A stretch of 64,000 nt of DNA from Sternotherus odoratus (lineage: Eukaryota > Chordata > Testudines > Kinosternidae), in the NCBI GenBank assembly GCA_032164245.1, contig JAVMKO010000003.1:30441390-30505389 (forward strand), written 5' to 3'. A model generated the notes under the pieces. The model worked only from the letters and a program-made list of their open reading frames with translations. It had not been told where the DNA came from and did not search any database. Positions 58,806 through 64,000 of this stretch are shown here, piece by piece. Numbering within the stretch: the first letter of the stretch is position 1; the number at the start of each line of letters is the position of its first letter. The translations under genes and the position numbers were made by a program.

Positions 58806-59508
58806 CAGGGTTGGGCAAACTTTTTGGCCTGATGTCCACATTGGGGTTGCAAAACTGTATGGAGGCCCAGTAGGGAAGGCTGTATTTCCCCAAACAGCCT
58901 GGCACCGCCCCCTATCCAACCCCACCCGCTTTCTGCCCCGACTGCCCCCTCCAAACCTCCAACCCATCCAACCACCCCCCCCCAGGCCTTGTCCCCTGAC
59001 CACCCCCTCCAGACACTCCCCCTGACCCTAGTCACCCCCCAGGACCCCATCCCCATCCAACCCCTCTGCTCCCTGTCCCCTGACTGCCCTGCCCCCTATC
59101 CATGCCTCCGCCCCCGACAAACTCCCACACCTATCCAACCTCCCTGTCCCCTGACCGCCCCCCCAAGACCCCTCTGCTCCCTGTCCCCTGACTGCCCTGC
59201 CCCCTATCCATGCCTCCGCCCCCGACAAACTCCCACACCTATCCAACCTCCCTGTCCCCTGACCGCCCCCCCCCCCAAGACCCTCTGCCCTTTATCCAAC
59301 CGTCTGGATTTGCCCCAACCCCAGCCCCCTTACCACGCTGCTCAGAGCAGTGTGTCTGACCCAGAGCCAGGCACACTGCCCACCAGAGCACTGCTCACAC
59401 AGCAGGCTGAGACTGTGGGGTAGAAGGACAGCGGGAGGTCACTGGCCAGACACGATGGGCCTGTAGGTCGGATGTACATATGTACGGACCATAGTTTGCC
59501 CACCCCTA
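58806..59508. mobile_element. hAT element with internal tandem duplication
   Basis: The ends cagggttgggcaaactttttgg and catagtttgcccaccccta are inverted repeats. The flanks CTTTAACA (58798-58805) and CTCTAACA (59509-59516) match at seven of eight positions. The C-rich 703-bp interior has a 108-bp tandem duplication. No transposase is encoded, and the Pro-rich open frame at 58989-59423 is an artefact. Confidence 0.88.
59064..59279. repeat. Tandem duplication, 2 x 108 bp
   Basis: Units start at 59064 and 59172. They are essentially identical for ~97 bp and differ mainly in the length of a C-run near the unit end. Near identity means a recent event. Confidence 0.93.
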
Positions 59509-59700
59509 CTCTAACAAAACAAAAAATCTAAACGGATATAATTAATGTCACTGGGACTCAGGAGACACTGATAGGGTCACCCCCTGCTATGGTCCAGTTC
59601 ATTTCCACTGTCCAGCTTCTTTCTATTCTCCTACTGATCTGTTGGGCCTTTACTAGATCACTCCCAGAAAGGCAGAAGACTCAGTCACTAGGCTGACCAG

Positions 59701-59816
59701 ATATCAAGTGTGGAAAATAGGGGTGGGGTGGGGTGGGGTGGGGTAATAGGAGCCTAGATAAGGAAAAGACCCAAAAATCGGGACTGTCCCTATAAAATCA
59801 GGCCATCTGGTCATCC
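59701..59816 (+). mobile_element. Short TIR element (MITE), copy 3 of 3
   Basis: Ends ggctgaccaga and tctggtcatcc are flanked by TA on both sides (59699-59700 and 59817-59818). The core simple repeat is (GGGGT)n. It has the same orientation as copy 2. Confidence 0.8.
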
Positions 59817-59824
59817 TATCAGTC

Positions 59825-60105
59825 ACATGTGATCAATTGGTTGGGAGAGTGCTTGGGCCCCTCAGTTCTGATGGTCTCACTAAAAGGGTACAGATGTGGT
59901 TAAATTCTTTTGTTTAAAATAATAAAGTTCTGGTCATCGTTGCAAAATGGGAGTGAAAGTACTCCCATTCCCATTCATTGGCTGCAGGCATTATTTAAAC
60001 ATGAAAAAAGGTAGGACTAATAGTCAGGAAATCAAGATGTGGGGAATGATCACATATTCAGACAATGTCAATATCACCTTGTGTGGTGATCCTGTGAGCT
60101 CTCAA
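59825..60105. other. Intergenic DNA, nothing recognised
   Basis: No supported feature was seen. Confidence 0.45.
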
Positions 60106-60107
60106 AA

Positions 60108-60232
60108 GCTCTGTCTATACTGCAGTCTATGTGGGCAAAACTTATGTCGCTCAGAGGTGTGAATATTCCACTTCCCTGTGCAACATAAATTACACTGACT
60201 TAAACGTTCATGCTCACAGCGCTGTCAGCTTG
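60108..60232. mobile_element. MITE fragment
   Basis: 'gctctgtctatactgcagtctatgtgggcaaaacttatgtcgctcagaggtgtgaatattccac' resembles the 5' part of a turtle MITE with gtctacact ends. The right end is missing. Confidence 0.45.
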
Positions 60233-60329
60233 AGAACTTCTAACTAAGATTTCTAGCAAACTCTGAAATCAGCTGTAATATATATGATTCATTTTACCTA
60301 TTTAATAACTATTTTCTTTATATATATGG

Positions 60330-60460
60330 CTTGGGATGATGAACCACAGCCAGTGGGATCTGCAGTCGGCCGAACCTGCAGATGCTGCAAGTAAACAAAT
60401 TGTCCCGGCCTGCCAGTGAATTTCCCTGATGGGCCGCGTGCCAAAGGTTGCTGATCCCTG
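60330..60460 (-). mobile_element. hAT terminal fragment
   Basis: 'gggccgcgtgccaaaggttgctgatccctg' is the reverse complement of a hAT end of the cagggatcagcaacc type, related to the end at 40061. The opposite end is absent. Confidence 0.65.
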
Positions 60461-60464
60461 TGAT

Positions 60465-60840
60465 AGAGTATCCCTCCAATTTGGGGTATATGCCCTGTAT
60501 TCTAGTAGTCTGACCTGAGATTGGCACTCTTAGTTGTGTCCCTTACCAGACAGCGTGAGAATTGGCTCATGTGATGCCATCCATTTTCATCACCAGTGTT
60601 TACCACAGTGTAATTGGGAGCAGAATCTGACACGTCAGAGGAGCTGGTTGAAAAATTACAATTGATTTTTAAGGGACATTTTCCAGGACAAATTTTCAGT
60701 TTCTCAGTGAAAAAAATGAAACATGAAAAGTTTGGGGATTTTGAAAAAAAATGTTTTTGGTTAAAAATGTAACTACACTGCAATTATATAACTGTGACAG
60801 GACAACATGTCTGCTTACTAAATTTGGATCTTTTGCTGTT
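60465..60840. other. AT-rich intergenic DNA
   Basis: No supported feature was seen. Confidence 0.4.
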
Positions 60841-60842
60841 AA

Positions 60843-61255
60843 GAATATGTCTTCACTGCAGAGTTAGCCTGAGCTCTTCCCAGCTGTTACGCCCAATGCC
60901 CTCCCCAGACTGGGCTAGCTGGCTTGTCTGAGGTCATAGGCTAAAAACCAAGTCAGGCTTTCACTCGAGCTGGAAACCCACCCACTTTGCAGTGAAGATG
61001 CAGGCTAAACCACAGCAGAGCCAATAATCCTCCCATGCTTTCCCACAATTCCCCACTGTGCTTGGAAGGACAGACAAGTTCTCCCACAATTCATTGAGAA
61101 AAAACATAAAGTGGCTCATCAGCTCAGCTTTACAGGGTCTCGGAGCCCAGGCTCCCACCCAAACCCAAATGACTCCAATACAATTATATAGCCCTGCAAG
61201 CCTGAGTCAGCTGACCCGGCCAGTCACAGTGTTTTATTGCACTTTAGACATACCC
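60843..61255. mobile_element. MITE-like element with gtct(t/a)(c/a)act ends
   Basis: gaatatgtcttcactgca and ttgcactttagacataccc are imperfect inverted repeats 413 bp apart. The style matches the other MITEs here. No clear duplication was seen. Confidence 0.5.
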
Positions 61256-62785
61256 TAGAAGTCCTAGCGACACACACACACAGGGAACACGGCATCAGTG
61301 TGGACACAGTAACTCAGGTCTGGCTTTGCAGTGTGGCTGCTCACACTTGGGATAGGCTAACCCAGGTGCTGATCAGCTGGGCTAACTCTGTGGAGAAGAT
61401 GTACCCTAGGAGGAAAATCCTCAGGCCATTGTTCACGCTGAGTAGCTTGGTGCGTGCTGAGGGGAAGGGAGAGAAAGAATCATCATCTTCATGCTACACA
61501 GTGTGCCCCATATTCTAACCCCCAACAAACATTCCTTATGTAGCAAATTGTACTGGCACCAGTGCCTGGGGACGCTCTACACCACACAGGCTAGGACAGG
61601 ATTGCCCCTAAAGGTAAAGTTGCAATTTCTAAAGGTTGGGGCAGAGAGTAACCATCTACCTTCTCCCTTTTTTGTAACAGGTGGTGTATCCACCACACTT
61701 CTAGTGATGGCAAAAGTGATGATCTGAGTCAGTCTTTACAAAGACATTTCTGCACTCTAATCCCCAGTGAAATAATACACAGAAAGAACCTTGTTAGAAA
61801 CAGGCGTCTATAGCTTTTGTAGACACTAGTCGACATCAGGCAGATCTGTAGGTGCAAATGGCTTGTCCTTCCAAATTAGGGAGCTACTTCGCTAAAAGAC
61901 CTGAACTAGCACGTCTGGACCCACTTTAGAGTTCATCAGCTTTGAAAATTTGGCCCACATTTAGTGGTAGAAAAAAGATGGAAGATGAAATTAGAGCTGG
62001 TGTAATTCCATAATATCTCAAACCATTACACTCCCCCCCCGCCCGCCTTAACAGTGCTGGTGCCATCCACAAACAAGCATCTTATTGATGTCAATTGAAT
62101 GTTAGGCTGTTCCTGGTACATTCAGCAATGCAGCAGGTGTGTTTACCTGCATGTACCTGCAGCGTTTAGCACATAACTTTCACAAGCCTTTTGGTTGAAA
62201 TCTCAAACAGCAAGGTGCTGAATTAAATCTCTGCATTTTTGAAGCCTGAATGCACTCTTTACTAAAAACAACAAAGAAAACACCCCAATCTTTATTATGG
62301 GACCCAGAAAGTCCAGGTTTAAAGGTTTGATTGTGCAAGGCACCAAGTATCCCATCAGAGGTTCCGGGTGTGGAGCTGTGGGTCCTCAGTTCTTCTTAGG
62401 GACACGCTACACTTTGCAGGATCAGGGTCTATAGCTTCTTGCTTATCTCGGGGGGGGGGGAGGGAACGCACTGGAGAAAATGCCGTAGGCAGCTACTTTT
62501 AAATAACAAGAGTTTGGAACTTATAGTTCTAGGTGCATGTACAGTACAGGCTCCACATAGTCCTAGAGACACCTTCCTGGAAGAAACAAATCTCTGAAGT
62601 TTTGCTCCCATAAAATCCAAATGTCTGTAGTGGCCACATTAGTCTTAGGAAGACTCCTCTAGTGTTTTGACTCAGTCAGATTGCTGGAGGAGGAGATTAC
62701 TGAAGGCATATGTTCATAAACAATATTTTAATTAGTGCTTGTCCTTGCTGGAGGCAATGGAGTGTTTGATGGTCTGAGCCACTCC
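61256..62785. other. Upstream flank of the gene, nothing recognised
   Basis: A G-run lies at ~62451-62460. The stretch appears free of recognisable repeats for about 1.5 kb, unlike most of the window. That would fit promoter-proximal sequence, but no element is defined. Confidence 0.4.
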
Positions 62786-62788
62786 TCT

Positions 62789-62849
62789 CACGTCAATGAA
62801 CCAGCTCACTGGTGATGTCAGCCAGGCCTTCTGCACTCAGACCTGATTG
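62789..62849 (+). promoter_or_regulatory. Possible promoter of the FAM110 gene
   Basis: The block contains cacgtcaa (62789-62796), tgatgtca (62813-62820, one base from the CRE octamer) and an inverted CCAAT box (gattggct, 62844-62851) about 300 bp upstream of the start codon. No TATA box or start site could be fixed. The assignment rests on motif clustering and position only. Confidence 0.35.
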
Positions 62850-63104
62850 GCTCTGTTTGGATTGCAGGGGCCGGCTTAGCTGTAAGGTGAATATGCAAGG
62901 AAGCAGCTGTGTGGAGGTGTGTAGTCAGAGAGTGTTAGCAGCAGACACAGACAGTGGGGCTCTACTGAGGCTGAGGAGTTTTGTGTGTGTGTGTTTTTAA
63001 TCTCTCATTGGTAAATAAACAAACCAGCTGCAGACTTTGGAATCTGGAAAGGCTCAGTGGGCACCTAGCCAGGAAGAGTGCAAGCTGCAGATTCCATAGA
63101 GTGG

Positions 63105-63123
63105 CTTTTTTTTTATTTTCCAG
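63105..63123 (+). other. Candidate 3' splice site in the 5' UTR
   Basis: A 16-nt pyrimidine-rich tract (63105-63120, one A) is followed by CAG at 63121-63123, 28 nt before the start codon. FAM110 genes generally have non-coding 5' exons and one coding exon, so an acceptor here is plausible. Possible donors lie near 62882-62888 (gtaag/gtgaat). Confidence 0.4.
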
Positions 63124-63151
63124 AACCGTAAGTGGAATAAGTGTACCTGAT

Positions 63152-64000
63152 ATGCCAACTGAAATCTCTCCCGCCGTAAGAATGCAGACCCTCTCGGACT
63201 TCCCTTTGACAGTGCGACTCCTCAACAAGGGGCCAGAGTACCTTCGCAGACAGATGGAGGTTTGCACCCCAGGCAGGAAAAGTGCTGTGGAAAGACTGGC
63301 AGCTGATAAGGCCAAGTATGTAAAAAGTCAGCATGTAATCAGCACTAAGCAGGAACCCAGCTCAGCCTCAGAGAGCAGCAGTGAGAGCTGTTCAGTGGAA
63401 AACAAACAAATCAACAGGGACTTTGGTGGAGGAAAAGGCACAACAAACTTGGAGCCAAGTAAAGCAATGTGTTCCTGCGGTGCTCCCCTGGAACCTGATC
63501 CACCCATCGCGAGGCGCAGCAGCTCCAAGAGGCAGGTACGGCCAGACTCCCTAGTGATCTACCGCCAGAAATGTGAGCTTGTGAAAGGTCAAAGCAATGA
63601 GAGGTCACGGGGGGGCCTGGTGAGGCGGCTGTTCCAGGGGTCCATGAAGGAGAAGCTGCTGACTTCCCCTGAGATGCCCAACATAATTGGGGAGGGCCCC
63701 ACACCAGAAAGTGAAGAGACAGTATCCCTCAAACATGCCACCAATGGGCCAAAGAGCCATGGAGCTGAGCACGCTGCCTCTGCAAACACAGAAGCACCTG
63801 AGCGAGAGCGTGAGGACTCTTCACAACTGGCTGATGAGGTCAAGGACACGAGGAGGAAAGGGCTGCATCGCTCCCAGTCTGATATCAGCTCTCGCTATTC
63901 CAAGTCTTTCTCCGAGTTTGATACTTTCTTTAAGTATTGCGGCCTTGAACCCGAGGTCATCGAGGATCTGGGCAGCGAGAACTTCTCCGTGGTTTCTGAC
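63152..64000 (+). CDS. FAM110C: FAM110C-like protein, C-terminal end outside window
   Basis: The frame is open from the ATG at 63152 to the last base, giving 283 codons and no stop, so the gene continues beyond the window. Family landmarks appear in order: LLNKGPEYLRRQ (23-34), SAVERLAADKAKYVKSQ (44-60, the FAM110 N-terminal signature), RPDSLVIYRQKCELVKG (130-146), LVRRLFQG (156-163), GLHRSQSDISSRYSKS (237-252) and FDTFFKYCGLEPEVIEDLG (256-274). The conserved C-terminal block (ending in IIKWLY in relatives) is not reached. VIYRQKCE and HRSQSDISSRYS fit FAM110C better than A, B or D. The start has G at -3, and MPTE also begins FAM110B. Known FAM110 proteins associate with centrosomes and microtubules, and FAM110C with spreading and migration. 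That role is family knowledge, not read from this sequence. Confidence 0.93.
   Translation, partial: MPTEISPAVRMQTLSDFPLTVRLLNKGPEYLRRQMEVCTPGRKSAVERLAADKAKYVKSQHVISTKQEPSSASESSSESCSVENKQINRDFGGGKGTTNLEPSKAMCSCGAPLEPDPPIARRSSSKRQVRPDSLVIYRQKCELVKGQSNERSRGGLVRRLFQGSMKEKLLTSPEMPNIIGEGPTPESEETVSLKHATNGPKSHGAEHAASANTEAPEREREDSSQLADEVKDTRRKGLHRSQSDISSRYSKSFSEFDTFFKYCGLEPEVIEDLGSENFSVVSD

Noticed and set aside
58989..59423. 144-codon Pro-rich frame with a 36-residue repeat
   Set aside because: It lies inside a hAT and reflects the 108-bp tandem duplication.
63128..63133. gtaagt as a functional splice donor
   Set aside because: Using it after the acceptor at 63123 would leave a 4-nt exon; more likely chance.

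Overview
The window looks like vertebrate nuclear DNA, most likely from a turtle. This is inferred from the repeats, which I recognise from memory: CR1 LINE 3' ends, a tRNA-derived SINE with a CR1-like tail, Penelope-like tails ending in a 'gcttatg...aataaa...ttagtctctaag' block, hAT ends of the type cagtggt(t/c)... and caggggtgggcaaac, and short elements beginning gggcttgtctacac. Base composition, CpG scarcity and the absence of operon-like packing agree with this. No database could be searched.

Only one real protein-coding gene is supported. It begins at 63152 on the plus strand and runs off the right edge: the single long coding exon of a FAM110 family member, best matched to FAM110C. A pyrimidine tract plus CAG just upstream (63105-63123) suggests a spliced 5' UTR. 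A block with an inverted CCAAT box and CRE-like octamers (62789-62849) is a possible promoter. The other ~62.7 kb is intergenic, or a very long upstream region, with no exon I could recognise. The short open frames there lie in repeats or look random.

The rest is mainly transposon history. About 1-13.3 kb: sparse MITEs, CR1 pieces, a tRNA SINE, a 103-bp tandem duplication and a hAT element with a 33-bp minisatellite. About 13.9-19.6 kb: a nest of elements, in which a 2.3-kb element with 10-bp target duplications contains a hAT element, a solo retroviral LTR and a further repeat, followed by a hAT inserted in a SINE. About 22-23.3 kb: a broken Harbinger-type element with a MYB/SANT-like frame, a hAT end and a 130-bp (TCCTC)n array. 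About 23-37 kb: mostly unremarkable AT-rich DNA with SINE/LINE relics. About 37.9-49.1 kb: Penelope-like insertions, a CpG-rich Harbinger MITE inside a hAT, a local duplication, a second MYB/SANT relic and a solo LTR. About 49-62.7 kb: sparse repeats, a foldback Penelope-like insertion, a hAT with a 108-bp tandem duplication and several MITEs.

I found no new multi-gene system. The most interesting structures are two Penelope-like insertions in which inverted 3' tails sit between 11-12 bp target-site duplications, the multi-layer nest at 14.3-16.7 kb, and a three-copy TIR element whose core carries a different simple repeat in each copy.
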